DNA from: Vreelandella arcis
Lineage (GTDB): Bacteria > Pseudomonadota > Gammaproteobacteria > Pseudomonadales > Halomonadaceae
Direction of reading: 5' to 3'
NCBI RefSeq assembly: GCF_900103865.1
Contig: NZ_FNII01000015.1
Coordinates: 28,502 to 92,501 of the forward strand
Length of the DNA stretch: 64,000 nt
Shown here: positions 7,885 to 16,712 of the stretch, piece after piece
How the letters are laid out: each line of letters begins with the position of its first letter
How positions within the stretch are numbered: the first letter of the stretch is position 1
Made by a program: the position numbers and the translations under genes
The notes under the pieces: model-generated
The model's input: the letters and a program-made list of their open reading frames with translations, nothing else
The model's database searches: none
Told to the model about the DNA's origin: nothing

Positions 7885-8064
7885 ATGGCGGTAAAGTTAA
7901 ACCTCCTAAAGCAAGGAGGTAAATCTGATGTTGAAAAAGACAAAGCACTTTTAGGTACCGATATAGCGGAGTTTCCCATGGATGCGGAAACAGCGAAGGA
8001 AAGTCGCAACGCCGGTATTGCAGTGCTCATGCGAGCGTTGGAAAATGCCGACGCTACTTCTTGA
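7885..8064 (+). CDS. Possible small ORF of 59 codons, unknown
   Basis: An open frame from ATG 7885 to TGA 8062-8064 encodes 59 residues beginning MAVKLNLLKQGGKSDVEKD, with a second part (MDAETAKESRNAGIAVLMRA) predicted as an amphipathic helix. No family is recognised. The ATG at 7885 has no clear ribosome site. A perfect AAGGAGGT at 7913-7920 lies inside this frame and precedes an ATG at 7928 in another frame, which stops after eight codons. It may be a real small gene, a remnant of a larger one, or chance. It fills an otherwise empty 412-base stretch between 7685 and 8096. Confidence 0.25.
   Translation: MAVKLNLLKQGGKSDVEKDKALLGTDIAEFPMDAETAKESRNAGIAVLMRALENADATS
7901..7920 (+). promoter_or_regulatory. 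Hairpin that could mask a consensus ribosome site
   Basis: ACCTCCT at 7901-7907 and AGGAGGT at 7914-7920 form a perfect 7-bp stem with the loop AAAGCA. The 3' arm is a full Shine-Dalgarno sequence placed seven bases before an ATG at 7928, so the hairpin would hide it from the ribosome. The open frame from 7928 is only eight codons, so the target is unclear. Confidence 0.4.
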
Positions 8065-8096
8065 GGCTGCTCACACCCTTGTGCTCCAAGCCGATA

Positions 8097-8852
8097 TCAA
8101 CATTCAATTTCCAGCCCATCCGCTGCCAAGGACACGTTCGGTGGTAAGCACAGAGGTTCGTGCATGGCGTGGGCGTCAACGTCGTGGCTGAGGTGAGTCA
8201 GCCACGCCTGGGCAGGGCTCAGGCGGTCGATAATGGCCAGCGCCATGTCGAGATTGTTGTGATTGCGCGGCTCATGATGCGAGTTAGGATGGGTAGCATC
8301 GAGAATCACCTTATCCGGCTGCCACTGGCGCAGAAAGCGCTCGGTTTCGCCGGGTAGACCCAGTGTATCGGTCAGGTAGGCGAGCTTGCTGCCCAGCCCA
8401 GCGATGCAGTAGCCCAATGTGGGCTTGCTGTGGTTCAGGGGCACAGGGATAATCTCCAGGCCGTTCAGTAACAGTGCCCGGAAAGGCTTGAGGCCGGGTT
8501 GAAAAGACAGAATTCCTGGATTTTTGTGCAGATCGGCACAGCCCTGGGCATCTTTGGGGCCATAGACCGGAATCGGTTCGCCCGTCCCCCAGCGTAAGTG
8601 GAATAGCCCTTGAACGTGGTCGGCATGGTAGTGCGTCAACAGAACGGCGATAGGTCGTTCCTGCTGGCAGCTATCGGCTAGATCCATGCGGCCGGCATCC
8701 AACAGGATGCGGGCGCCGTCAACGCGAATCTCGGCGCTGCACGGGCCGCGTCGGTGACAGTTCAGCACGCGAGCCCGCTGGCAGGCAGGGCAATCGCAAC
8801 CAAACCGTGGTACCTGGGCACTTTCACCAGTGCCGACGAAGCGAAACCTCAT
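8097..8852 (-). CDS. phnP: PhnP, phosphoribosyl 1,2-cyclic phosphate phosphodiesterase
   Basis: A 251-residue metallo-beta-lactamase-fold protein with the metal motif HYHADH at about residues 74-79 and further His/Asp ligands in DATHPNSHHEPRNHNN and WLTHLSHD. The N-terminal CDCPACQRA cysteines match the structural zinc site of PhnP. It opens the 5-phosphoribosyl 1,2-cyclic phosphate left by C-P lyase, so that ribose 1,5-bisphosphate can be made and recycled to PRPP by PhnN. It is the last gene of the phn operon and overlaps phnN by four bases. No terminator is visible downstream. Confidence 0.93.
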   Translation of the reverse strand: MRFRFVGTGESAQVPRFGCDCPACQRARVLNCHRRGPCSAEIRVDGARILLDAGRMDLADSCQQERPIAVLLTHYHADHVQGLFHLRWGTGEPIPVYGPKDAQGCADLHKNPGILSFQPGLKPFRALLLNGLEIIPVPLNHSKPTLGYCIAGLGSKLAYLTDTLGLPGETERFLRQWQPDKVILDATHPNSHHEPRNHNNLDMALAIIDRLSPAQAWLTHLSHDVDAHAMHEPLCLPPNVSLAADGLEIEC

Positions 8853-9415
8853 ACCGGACTCTCCGCTAGCAAAGCCTGCAGTGCTTCAAGGGTATGCTGC
8901 AGTTCACGGCTGTTATCGATGCGCGGGACGTCATCCAGGGTCGCTTCCAACTGCTGGTGACGCTCCAGACGCGCTTCGATCTCTTCGGGGGTTTCCCGGT
9001 CACGTTGGATCAGGCGTTCCCGCAGTACCGAGGGTTGTGCGGTCATCAGCACTGGCAGCAACTGATCATGGAAACGCTCGCGCGCCATGGCAAGTGCGCG
9101 GCGGCTGCCGTTGACGATGACGAGCTGGTCGCGCTCCAGCCAGGCCGAGATCTCGATACCCAGGCCATAGTCGAGGCCGTGGGCATGCCAATCGAGACAG
9201 AAAAGGCCCAAGCGGCGGCGCCAGGCAAACTCGTCTTCCGATAGGCCCACACAGTTCTCTCCTGTGCCGCTGGGGCGGGTGATGTAACGGTGCGCCACCA
9301 GCCACTCGGAGTGTTGCTGGCGCACGGCGCCGAGCAAGCTGTCCTTGCCGACACCGCTGGCGCCCATCAGATAAACGAGTCGACCTTTTTGAGTACCCAG
9401 TCGCGTGTGCATCAT
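8849..9415 (-). CDS. phnN: PhnN, ribose 1,5-bisphosphate phosphokinase
   Basis: A 188-residue guanylate-kinase-like P-loop protein with the Walker A motif GASGVGKDS near residues 16-24 and the RYITRP segment typical of PhnN. It phosphorylates ribose 1,5-bisphosphate to PRPP with ATP, closing the ribose part of the C-P lyase pathway. I chose the ATG at 9415, whose A is also the last base of the phnM stop codon, because this one-base overlap suits translational coupling. A longer in-frame start at 9442 would lie inside phnM. It overlaps phnP by four bases. Confidence 0.93.
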   Translation of the reverse strand: MMHTRLGTQKGRLVYLMGASGVGKDSLLGAVRQQHSEWLVAHRYITRPSGTGENCVGLSEDEFAWRRRLGLFCLDWHAHGLDYGLGIEISAWLERDQLVIVNGSRRALAMARERFHDQLLPVLMTAQPSVLRERLIQRDRETPEEIEARLERHQQLEATLDDVPRIDNSRELQHTLEALQALLAESPV

Positions 9416-10557
9416 CAATGCACCTGCCGCCCGCGAGACCATACCCGTTGTAGCATCGGATGGTCGTCGATAAGGCGAACGCGCAGTAGGTCGGCACGCA
9501 GCCCAGCGGCGAGGCGCCCCCGGTCGTTAAGCCCCACGGCCTCGGCCGGTTGGCGAGAGGCGGTCGCTACGGCGCGAGGCAGGGCATAGCCGCCTGCCAT
9601 TCGTGCAATCCTGAAAACGGCATCGAGCAGGGCGGCGGGGTAATAATCGGAGGACAGGATGTCGAGCACGCCGAGCTCGACCAAGGTTGTTGCCGCGATA
9701 TTACCCGAATGAGAACCACCGCGAACCACATTGGGAGCCCCCATCATGACCGCCATGCCGGCGCGATGGGAGGCTTCGGCGGCTTCGCGTGTGGTGGGAA
9801 ACTCGGCTATCTGCGTCCCGTATTCCCGGCTTTCGGCAACGTGTGCCAACGTCGCATCGTCGTGACTGGCCAGCGGTAACCCGCGTTTGCGGCATTCGGC
9901 GGCGATCGTCTGGCGATGTTCGTCGCTGTAACGCTCGCTGTTGGCCAACTGAGCGGTAATGAACGTCTCCAGGTCTGTGTCGTTGAGGCCGTATTTGCCC
10001 TGATAGTAGACCCGGTAGGCGTCGAGGCTAGCGAACTGGCGCTGGCCCGGCGCGTGATCCATCAACGACACCAAGCCGAGCAGTGGGGTATCGGCCAGGG
10101 AGCAGAAGCGCGTCAGCGTATCGGGATGACAGACCTCGCAGCGCAGGTGCAGCCGGTGATCGACCCGTGCGAGACCGTCATCGACGATGGCGCCCAAAGC
10201 GGCGACCATCTCATCCAGGGCACCGTGGCGCATACTCTGCTCGTCCACATCGCCAATCGATACGGCGTCGAACACCGTGGTGATGCCGCTGGCAGCCATT
10301 TGGGCATCATGGGCCAGCGCCGCCTGTCGGCTCGGCCAGGCGACCTTGGGGCGGGGCTGGAAGTGCTTTTCCATGTTGTCGGTGTGCAACTCAATCAGGC
10401 CGGGCAATAGATAGTCGTTGTCACAGTCGATGGCTGCCGGAAGCTGGCTGGGGGCGGTATCTATGTCGGCGATCATGCCATCACGGATCACCAGGCTACC
10501 CGAGATGACGTCTTCGTCGAGTACCAGTCGTGCATGGGTAAGAATCTGTTCGCTCAT
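9415..10557 (-). CDS. phnM: PhnM, alpha-D-ribose 1-methylphosphonate 5-triphosphate diphosphatase
   Basis: The 380-residue product is an amidohydrolase-superfamily protein. LLPGLIELHTDNMEKHF near residues 50-66 carries the metal-binding region as in E. coli PhnM, PLASHDDATLAHV supplies another His/Asp site, and DILSSDYYPAALL supplies the catalytic Asp. It removes pyrophosphate from ribose 1-phosphonate 5-triphosphate formed by PhnGHI, giving the substrate of PhnJ. It overlaps phnL by four bases and phnN by one, fully within the operon. Confidence 0.95.
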   Translation of the reverse strand: MSEQILTHARLVLDEDVISGSLVIRDGMIADIDTAPSQLPAAIDCDNDYLLPGLIELHTDNMEKHFQPRPKVAWPSRQAALAHDAQMAASGITTVFDAVSIGDVDEQSMRHGALDEMVAALGAIVDDGLARVDHRLHLRCEVCHPDTLTRFCSLADTPLLGLVSLMDHAPGQRQFASLDAYRVYYQGKYGLNDTDLETFITAQLANSERYSDEHRQTIAAECRKRGLPLASHDDATLAHVAESREYGTQIAEFPTTREAAEASHRAGMAVMMGAPNVVRGGSHSGNIAATTLVELGVLDILSSDYYPAALLDAVFRIARMAGGYALPRAVATASRQPAEAVGLNDRGRLAAGLRADLLRVRLIDDHPMLQRVWSRGRQVH

Positions 10558-11294
10558 GAGGACTGCTCCGAGGAATGCGTGTCCTGAAAATGTGAGGTCT
10601 TGGTCATCATGTGGTCGTCGAGGGGAAGCAGGCGATCCGCCACCTGACTACGCACATCCTCGTCGTGAAAGATGCCGAGCATGGCGGTGCCACGTGCCTT
10701 GGCTTCATTGATCAAGCTGATCACCTCGGCGCGGTTGGCGGCGTCCAGCGAGGCCGTGGGCTCGTCGAGCAGCAGCAGGGGGTGCTCGGCGATAAAGCCG
10801 CGGGCGATATTGACGCGCTGTTGCTCACCACCGGAGAAGGTGCCGGGCGGTAGCTGCCACAGCCGTGGCGGCAGGTTGAGGCGGTCTAGCAGGGTTTCGG
10901 CCTTCAGGCGGGCTTCTTGGGCATCGCCGCCCCGCGCCAGTAGCGGCTCCATGACCACCTCAACGGCACTGACCCGTGGCACCACGCGCAGGAACTGGCT
11001 AACGTAGCCGATCACATCACGCCGCAGCGGGTGCCAGGCGTGGGCGGGCAGCTCGGTTAGCTCCAGTGGCCCGTCGCTAAAGAGCAGGCGGATACTGCCG
11101 CGCTGGGCGAGGTAGTTGCCGTAGAGCATCTTGAGCAGGGTACTTTTGCCGATACCGCTGCGCCCGGCCAGCACCAGGCATTCGCCGGCGTGTAGCGTCA
11201 GCGACAGGTCGTTCATCACTTCCAGGGCGGTGCCGCCCTGGCCATGCAGCACAAAGTCTTTGGACAGGTGCTCGACAGTGAGTAGGGCATTCAT
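10554..11294 (-). CDS. phnL: PhnL, C-P lyase ABC-type ATPase subunit
   Basis: A 246-residue ATP-binding cassette protein with Walker A GRSGIGKSTLLK at about residues 44-55, signature FSGGEQQRVNIARGF and Walker B LLLLDEPTASLD. PhnL has an ABC fold but no membrane partner; in E. coli it binds the C-P lyase core complex on top of PhnK. It follows phnK by 11 bases and overlaps phnM by four. The pairing with PhnK and the position between phnK and phnM identify it. Confidence 0.94.
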   Translation of the reverse strand: MNALLTVEHLSKDFVLHGQGGTALEVMNDLSLTLHAGECLVLAGRSGIGKSTLLKMLYGNYLAQRGSIRLLFSDGPLELTELPAHAWHPLRRDVIGYVSQFLRVVPRVSAVEVVMEPLLARGGDAQEARLKAETLLDRLNLPPRLWQLPPGTFSGGEQQRVNIARGFIAEHPLLLLDEPTASLDAANRAEVISLINEAKARGTAMLGIFHDEDVRSQVADRLLPLDDHMMTKTSHFQDTHSSEQSS

Positions 11295-11305
11295 GGCCGG
11301 GCTCC

Positions 11306-12112
11306 TTATGGGGTCAGCACTGACGACACCAGCAGCTGCGTATAGGCGTGCTGCGGATCGTCGAGGATTTGGTCGGTGAGGCCGGCTTCCACCACCCGGC
11401 TGCGGTGCATGACCAGTAACCGGTGCGAGAGCAGGCGCGCCACGGCGAGGTCATGGGTGACGAGCACTACCGACAAGCCGAGCTGGCGTACCAGGGTGCG
11501 GATCATGTCGAGCAGGCGGGCTTGTACCGAGACGTCCAGCCCGCCGGTGGGCTCATCCATAAATACCAGTCTTGGCTGAGTGACCAGGGTGCGCGCGATC
11601 TGCAGACGCTGCTGCATGCCACCGGAGAAGGTCAGCGGTGCGTCGTCGATACGTTCTGGATCGAGCTCTACCTGGCTCATCCAGTCCTGGCCGGCGGCGC
11701 GTAGCTGACCGTAATGGCGCTGGCCCAAGGCCATCAGCCGTTCGCCGATATTGGCGCCGGCGGATACGCCCATGCGCAGGCCATCGCGTGGGTTTTGGTG
11801 GATCAAGCCCCACTCCAGACGTAGCAGCGCCCGGCGGCGTGCCTCGCTGATGGCATACACATCCAGGGTCTGGTTGTTCGCGGGGTGATAGGTCACGGCG
11901 CCAGTATTGGGGGCTTCCAGGCCGGCCAGTACCCGTAACAGCGTCGACTTGCCGGAGCCGGACTCGCCGACGATACCCAGCACCTCGCCGGTATGCAGGC
12001 GAAAATCAATCGCTTGGCAGCCTTTGTCCGGGCCATAGAGACGGCTAATGTCTTGCACGTCTAGTAGGGCGGGGCGTTCCAGGTCGGGCCTGGTGAGAGT
12101 GTAATGATTCAT
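11306..12112 (-). CDS. phnK: PhnK, C-P lyase ABC-type ATPase subunit
   Basis: The 268-residue product is an ABC ATPase with Walker [13 protein letters not shown], signature FSGGMQQRLQIARTL and Walker B LVFMDEPTGGLD, and an insertion around HQNPRDGLRMGVSAG typical of PhnK. It docks on PhnJ of the PhnGHIJ core and couples ATP hydrolysis to the lyase cycle. I chose the ATG at 12112, which overlaps the phnJ stop codon in an ATGA arrangement; the longer open frame up to 12235 only reads through phnJ and is not conserved. Confidence 0.94.
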   Translation of the reverse strand: MNHYTLTRPDLERPALLDVQDISRLYGPDKGCQAIDFRLHTGEVLGIVGESGSGKSTLLRVLAGLEAPNTGAVTYHPANNQTLDVYAISEARRRALLRLEWGLIHQNPRDGLRMGVSAGANIGERLMALGQRHYGQLRAAGQDWMSQVELDPERIDDAPLTFSGGMQQRLQIARTLVTQPRLVFMDEPTGGLDVSVQARLLDMIRTLVRQLGLSVVLVTHDLAVARLLSHRLLVMHRSRVVEAGLTDQILDDPQHAYTQLLVSSVLTP

Positions 12113-12942
12113 GCCACCTCCCCGCGGCGTGTCATACAGTGATCGGTATCGGAACACACGAACATGCGGTTGCCTGCATCGTCGGTGATGATTTCGTCGA
12201 GAAAGCTGTCCTCGCTGCCACACAAGGCGCAGCACGCATCCCAGGACTGGATCTCGAAGGGGTGATCCTCGAAATCCAGGCTTTCCACTCGGGTGTGGGG
12301 CGGAATGGCGTAGAGCCGCTTCTCGCGACCTGCACCGAACAGCATCAGCGCTTCGTTCATGTGCAGTTTGGGGTTGTCGAATTTAGGGATGGGCGAAGGA
12401 TCCATCACGTAGCGATCGTCGACCTTGACCGGGTAGGCATAGGTGGTGGCGATGTGACCGTAGCGGGCGATATCCTCGTAGAGCTTGACGTGCATCACCC
12501 CGTATTCCTCCAGGGCGTGCATGAGACGAGTCTCCTGTTCGCTGGGTTCGATAAAGCGCAGCGGCTCGGGGATGGGTACCTGGAAGACCAGTATCTGGCC
12601 GTGGCCGAGCGAAGCTTCGGGAATGCGGTGGCGGGTCTGGATGACGCTCGCCGCGGTTGTCGAGGTGGTGGTCTCGACGCCTGCGACCCGTTGGAAGAAG
12701 TCGCGGATGCTGACCGCATTGGTGGTGTCGTCGGCGCCCTGGTCGATCACTTTGAGCACATCCTCACCACCCAGGATGCTAGCGGTGAGCTGGATGCCAC
12801 CAGTGCCCCAGCCGTAGGGCATGGGCATCTCGCGGCCGCCGAAGGGCACTTGATAACCGGGAATCGCTACCGCCTTGAGCAAGGCGCGACGGATCATGCG
12901 TTTGGTTTGTTCGTCCAGGTAGGCGAAGTTGTAGCCGTTCAC
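12109..12942 (-). CDS. phnJ: PhnJ, C-P lyase radical SAM subunit
   Basis: The 277-residue product is the catalytic radical-SAM subunit that breaks the carbon-phosphorus bond of alpha-D-ribose 1-alkylphosphonate 5-phosphate. The opening YNFAYLDEQTKRMIRRALLK and YQVPFGGREMPMPYGWGTGG are strongly conserved PhnJ blocks. The iron-sulfur cysteines are seen near the C-terminus in CCALCGSEDSF and MFVCSDTDHC, matching the CxxC and later Cys residues of E. coli PhnJ. It overlaps phnI and phnK by four bases each, so the core subunits are translationally coupled. Confidence 0.96.
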   Translation of the reverse strand: MNGYNFAYLDEQTKRMIRRALLKAVAIPGYQVPFGGREMPMPYGWGTGGIQLTASILGGEDVLKVIDQGADDTTNAVSIRDFFQRVAGVETTTSTTAASVIQTRHRIPEASLGHGQILVFQVPIPEPLRFIEPSEQETRLMHALEEYGVMHVKLYEDIARYGHIATTYAYPVKVDDRYVMDPSPIPKFDNPKLHMNEALMLFGAGREKRLYAIPPHTRVESLDFEDHPFEIQSWDACCALCGSEDSFLDEIITDDAGNRMFVCSDTDHCMTRRGEVA

Positions 12943-14036
12943 TGGGAATCCTCCTCGTCTGGCGCCGCTTGCTGGTCGGCCGCATGGGCACGTCGCAGCC
13001 GCCGCAATAGTTCCAGTTCGGATTGGAAATCGACGTAGTGCGGCAGTTTAAGGTGCGAAACGAAGCCCGATGCTTCCACGCTGTCGGCGTGGGCAAGCAC
13101 GAACTCGGCTTGTTGGGCGGGGCTTGTGATCGGTTCGCCAAGTTCCTCGGCACGCAGAGCGCGATCGACCAGCGCCATGGCCATGGTCTTGCGCTCGTTG
13201 TGGCCAAAGGCCAGCCCATAGCCGCGGGTGAACTGGGGCGCAGCCTCGCGGGAGCCGCCGAACTGGTTGATCATCTGGCACTCGCTCAGCGGGATTTCGC
13301 CGATGCAGACGCGCTCGCCGAGTTCCTCGACGAAAATCTCGACCTCCACCTGACCCAGGCGGATCTCGCCGGCGAAGGGGTGGTTGCGCCCATAGCCGCG
13401 CTGTGTGGAGTAGGCCAGCGAGAGCAGGTAGCCTTCGTCGCCGCGGGCTAACATCTGCAGGCGCGTAGCGCGGTCGACGGGGTAATCCGGTGGGTCGCGG
13501 GTGATGTCGTAGGGCTCGCTACCGTCATCGTTTTCCTGTTCGATGAGTCCTTCGGCATCGAGCAGTTCGAGGATCTGCGGGCAGTGCTCTAGTGCTTGTT
13601 CGGCACGGGCTGGCGTGGGCACCTCGCCTTCGGCTAATTGCATAAAATCGAGTAGGCGGTGGGTGTAATCGTAGGTTGGGCCGAGGATCTGGCCGCCGGG
13701 GATGTCTTTGTAGGTGGCACTGACTCGGCGTTCGACGCGCATGGCGCTGGTATCGAGTGGTTCGCTCACGGCCAGGCGCGGCAGGGTGGTGCGGTAGGCG
13801 CGCAGCAGGAAGACCGCCTCAATGGTATCGCCACTGGCCTGTTTCAGAGCCAGCGCCGCGAGTTCAGGGTCGAACAGCGAGGCCTCGCTCATGACGCGGT
13901 CAACGGCCAGGCGTAGCTGTTGCTGAATTTGCGCGACCGATAGTTCAGCCAACTGACGATCGCCACGCCGACGGTCGGCGAGCGACTGATGGGCATTGGC
14001 AATCGCCCGTTCACCGCCTTTCACTGCGACATACAT
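12939..14036 (-). CDS. phnI: PhnI, C-P lyase core subunit (nucleosidase)
   Basis: The 365-residue product matches PhnI from MYVAVKGGERAIANAH onward. Conserved blocks include GGQILGPTYDYTHRLLDFMQ and GYGLAFGHNERKTMAMALVDR. With PhnG, PhnH and PhnL it exchanges the adenine of ATP for the phosphonate, giving ribose 1-phosphonate 5-triphosphate. The ATG at 14036 was chosen because the conserved PhnI N-terminus starts there; it overlaps the end of phnH by 16 bases. The open frame upstream to 14159 reads across phnH and shows no conservation. Confidence 0.95.
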   Translation of the reverse strand: MYVAVKGGERAIANAHQSLADRRRGDRQLAELSVAQIQQQLRLAVDRVMSEASLFDPELAALALKQASGDTIEAVFLLRAYRTTLPRLAVSEPLDTSAMRVERRVSATYKDIPGGQILGPTYDYTHRLLDFMQLAEGEVPTPARAEQALEHCPQILELLDAEGLIEQENDDGSEPYDITRDPPDYPVDRATRLQMLARGDEGYLLSLAYSTQRGYGRNHPFAGEIRLGQVEVEIFVEELGERVCIGEIPLSECQMINQFGGSREAAPQFTRGYGLAFGHNERKTMAMALVDRALRAEELGEPITSPAQQAEFVLAHADSVEASGFVSHLKLPHYVDFQSELELLRRLRRAHAADQQAAPDEEDSQ

Positions 14037-14632
14037 GAGCGATCCTCCTCTAGGTGCTTTGCAATTAGAGTGCTGCGCGGAATGGCCGTCAGCCGCGAGC
14101 CGCAGGCGAGCAGGGCATCGAGACCACGGGGAAACAGGGCACGATTGCGCGCCAGGCATGCCATCAACGCCTCGCCTCCGCCTACATCAAGCCAGCGCCG
14201 TTCGGGGATGCCGGGGCCGCTGAGCTGCCACGAGCCCTCATCCGTTAGGCGGTCGAGTGGGATTAGCAGGGTCGTGCTGCGGTCGGGATACTCGTCGCTG
14301 CCGGTAGCAAAGGCGATGTCTCCGGTCAGGGTAGCGGGCGTGACCAGGGCGAAATCGGCACCTGACGGCTCATCGGTCAGGCGGCAGCCGGTATGGAAGG
14401 CAAGTGCATCGCGCAACGCTTGGGTGTCGAGCTCGCGGGCGATCCACACCTGCGAATCGAGATCGCATAGGGTGAGCAGGGCGCCCCACAGGGCGTTGCC
14501 AATCGGGGCCTCTTCGGGCAGTGCGGCCACTTCCAGGTTGTGCAGCGTGCCGGGTTCCGACATCGCCTGGAGAAGTTGGCGGAACAGCCGTTGGCTGTCG
14601 TGTACGGGATCGGTCAGGCCGGGCCAGAGCAT
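14021..14632 (-). CDS. phnH: PhnH, C-P lyase core subunit
   Basis: The 203-residue product opens with WPGLTDPVHDSQRLFRQLLQAMSEPG, the typical PhnH N-terminus, and ends DALLACGSRLTAIPRSTLI. PhnH is a PLP-transferase-like fold without catalytic residues that caps the PhnGHIJ complex. It starts two bases after phnG and its end overlaps phnI. Confidence 0.93.
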   Translation of the reverse strand: MLWPGLTDPVHDSQRLFRQLLQAMSEPGTLHNLEVAALPEEAPIGNALWGALLTLCDLDSQVWIARELDTQALRDALAFHTGCRLTDEPSGADFALVTPATLTGDIAFATGSDEYPDRSTTLLIPLDRLTDEGSWQLSGPGIPERRWLDVGGGEALMACLARNRALFPRGLDALLACGSRLTAIPRSTLIAKHLEEDRSCMSQ

Positions 14633-14634
14633 GC

Positions 14635-15081
14635 TTATTCCCCTCTTACCATGGTGAAGAAATCCACGCGGGTGGCGGCGGCGGTACGCGAAGCCTCGGC
14701 GTGACGGGCGGCGAGCTCCTCGGTGAGCGGGGCAATCAACTCGCTGTCGATTCGCTCGCGCAACGCTTCTTGCTGGGCACAGGCATCGATAAGCGCGATC
14801 AACTCGGCGTGGCGGTGGTCGCGACCACTTACCCAGCCATGGCCGAGCACATCGCCCAGCGCCTTCTCCTCTTCCAGCATCACGCTGGCGCGGGTCATGG
14901 TCATTTCTCCCAGGTTGAAGGCATTGCCGGTGGCACCCATGCGGCCGCGTATCATGGCCATGCCGGTTTCCGGGCCACGTACACGACGATGGGTGTGATC
15001 GATGCCGAGCGCGCTCCAGCGTGCTTCCAGTTGATCGCGGGGGGTCAGCGCCAATACCCGCTGACGTTGGGATCGAGTCAT
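14635..15081 (-). CDS. phnG: PhnG, C-P lyase core subunit
   Basis: The 148-residue product has the PhnG landmarks RGPETGMAMIRGRMGATGNAFNLGEMTMTRASV and GHGWVSGRDHRHAELIALIDA. PhnG forms the heart of the hexameric C-P lyase core with PhnI. Its start overlaps the phnF stop by four bases, so the repressor gene and the catalytic genes are tied together. Confidence 0.93.
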   Translation of the reverse strand: MTRSQRQRVLALTPRDQLEARWSALGIDHTHRRVRGPETGMAMIRGRMGATGNAFNLGEMTMTRASVMLEEEKALGDVLGHGWVSGRDHRHAELIALIDACAQQEALRERIDSELIAPLTEELAARHAEASRTAAATRVDFFTMVRGE

Positions 15082-15824
15082 GGAGAAGCCTCGTCGTTGA
15101 AATCTAAGTCGTTGAAGTCGATGTGATAGGCGAGCCGGTCGGCCCGGGAGCGGCCGATCGAGATTTCCACCAACGTGCCGTCGGCATCGACGTTGTCGCT
15201 GGTGAGTTGCAGCAGCGGTGCATTGAGCGGGCAGTTGAGAAGGCGTGTATCGTCGCGGTTGGCGCTGTCGGCCTCGATGCGCACATGGCGACGGTGTAGC
15301 CGCAGGTCGTAGTGTTGCTTGAGTACTGCCCGGGTCGATCCGCCGCGGTAGCGGTGTGTCCAGTCCGGCAGGCGGCGATTGTCAAACCAGTGGCGCAGTA
15401 GCAGCACGGGCGAATCGTCTACTTGGCGCAGGGTGTCGACGCATAACAGCGGCTCGCCGGGGCGTCGGCCGAAACGCTGGGCGATGGCTTCAGGGGGCTC
15501 GCGTAGGCCCTGTTCCAGGCACTGGGTTTGGGTGGCGAGCCCCAGCTCGGCGAGGTTCTGGGTGACCTTGCTACCGGCGTTGACGGCGTAGTCGAGACGG
15601 CGATCGACAACCTGGGTGCCGCGCCCCTGATGGCGGGTCACCATGCCGGCGGCGACCAGTTCGTCCAGGGCCCGGCGAACGGTATGACGATTGACCTCAA
15701 AGCGCTTGGCTAGCACTACCTCGGTGGGCAGCAAGTCGCCGGGCTGGTAACTGGCGCGAACCTCCCGCGCCAGGGTATCGGCGAGGGTGCGGTAGCGCGG
15801 CGTCTGGGTAAGTTGTCTAGACAT
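15078..15824 (-). CDS. phnF: PhnF, GntR/HutC-family repressor of the phn operon
   Basis: A 248-residue regulator with an N-terminal winged helix-turn-helix (residues about 10-75; LLPTEVVLAKRFEVNRHTVRRALDELVAAGMV is the GntR signature region) and a UbiC-like (HutC) ligand domain ending FNDLDFNDEASP. The start was set at 15824, the point where GntR homology begins. The codons ATG TCT AGA CAA form part of the palindrome TGTCTAGACA, which is repeated in front of phnC at 18722, so the protein probably represses both its own gene and the operon. It lies between phnE and phnG, with a 71-base gap upstream. Confidence 0.92.
   Translation of the reverse strand: MSRQLTQTPRYRTLADTLAREVRASYQPGDLLPTEVVLAKRFEVNRHTVRRALDELVAAGMVTRHQGRGTQVVDRRLDYAVNAGSKVTQNLAELGLATQTQCLEQGLREPPEAIAQRFGRRPGEPLLCVDTLRQVDDSPVLLLRHWFDNRRLPDWTHRYRGGSTRAVLKQHYDLRLHRRHVRIEADSANRDDTRLLNCPLNAPLLQLTSDNVDADGTLVEISIGRSRADRLAYHIDFNDLDFNDEASP
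15813..15824 (-). promoter_or_regulatory. Candidate PhnF operator over the phnF start codon
   Basis: TTGTCTAGACAT (plus-strand reading) contains the perfect palindrome TGTCTAGACA and shares AAGTTGTCTAGACA with the site before phnC. It covers the phnF start codon, where a bound repressor would block both transcription and translation. Confidence 0.6.
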
Positions 15825-15895
15825 GTTTTCTCTTGAGAGTTTGAAAATTATCGAGAAGCGTGGAAAAGAGTGTGGAGAAGGCGCGCCGTCGGTAT

Positions 15896-16687
15896 TTAGA
15901 TAAAACGCTTGCGCAGGGTCTGTGACGCCATGTCCAGCGTCGTCACGGCGACGATGATCACCAGCATAATGGTGGCGGTTTCGGCGTACTGGAAACCGCG
16001 CATGGTTTCCCATAGCGATACCCCGATACCGCCGCCACCGACCATGCCTAGCACCGTTGCCGAACGAATATTCGATTCGAAGCGATAGAGGCTGACCGAG
16101 ATCCAGAGCGGGAGAACCTGAGGAATCAGGCCGAAGATGATCTCCTCAATCCGGCCTGCGCCGGTCACCCGAATGCCCTCCATGGGGCCAGCCTCGGTGG
16201 CTTCGACGGCCTCGGAGAAAAGCTTGGCGAGCACCCCCGTGGTATGGATGAATAACGCCAGGGTGCCGGCAAACGGGCCAAGTCCCACCGCGACCACGAA
16301 CAGCATGGCGAACACCAGTTCATTGATGGCGCGGCAAGCATCCATTAGGCGACGCATGGGCTGGTAGACCCACCAGGGCACCAGATTATCGGAGGACAGC
16401 AGGCTGCAAGGGATGGCTAGAACAACGGCCATCAGGGTGCCCCAAATAGCAATCTGGATGGTGACCAACATCTGGTCGATATAGTGCTCGAGATTGCCGA
16501 AAGCGGGGGGAAAGAAGTCGTTGGCTAGAGTGGCCATATTGCCAGCATTTTCAACCAACAAACTAGGCTGCAGCTCGGCGCCCTGCCAGGCCCAGCCCAG
16601 CACCAGTAGTACGGCGGCCCAGCCAAACAGGGTGATCCAGCGTCGCTTGGCGACGGGGTGGGCGAGCGTTGGCGTATGGGAATTCAT
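15896..16687 (-). CDS. phnE: PhnE, phosphonate ABC transporter permease
   Basis: A 263-residue inner-membrane permease with an N-terminal membrane segment ([18 protein letters not shown]) and about five more. The EAA loop is in [53 protein letters not shown] and [27 protein letters not shown] stretches are typical of PhnE. It forms the channel for phosphonates delivered by PhnD and powered by PhnC. A single permease gene is present. The start has AAGGAAA upstream, and a perfect hairpin lies between it and phnD. Confidence 0.94.
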   Translation of the reverse strand: MNSHTPTLAHPVAKRRWITLFGWAAVLLVLGWAWQGAELQPSLLVENAGNMATLANDFFPPAFGNLEHYIDQMLVTIQIAIWGTLMAVVLAIPCSLLSSDNLVPWWVYQPMRRLMDACRAINELVFAMLFVVAVGLGPFAGTLALFIHTTGVLAKLFSEAVEATEAGPMEGIRVTGAGRIEEIIFGLIPQVLPLWISVSLYRFESNIRSATVLGMVGGGGIGVSLWETMRGFQYAETATIMLVIIVAVTTLDMASQTLRKRFI

Positions 16688-16712
16688 AGCGGTTTCCTTA
16701 ACAGGCCCTAAC

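Noticed and set aside
7982..8191. A 69-codon plus-strand frame near the end of phnP
   Set aside because: It overlaps phnP on the opposite strand, its product is low-complexity and Arg-rich, and there is no ribosome site.
12139..13038. A 299-codon open frame on the plus strand
   Set aside because: It is the antisense shadow of phnJ and the end of phnI, which are firmly identified by conserved cysteines and operon order.
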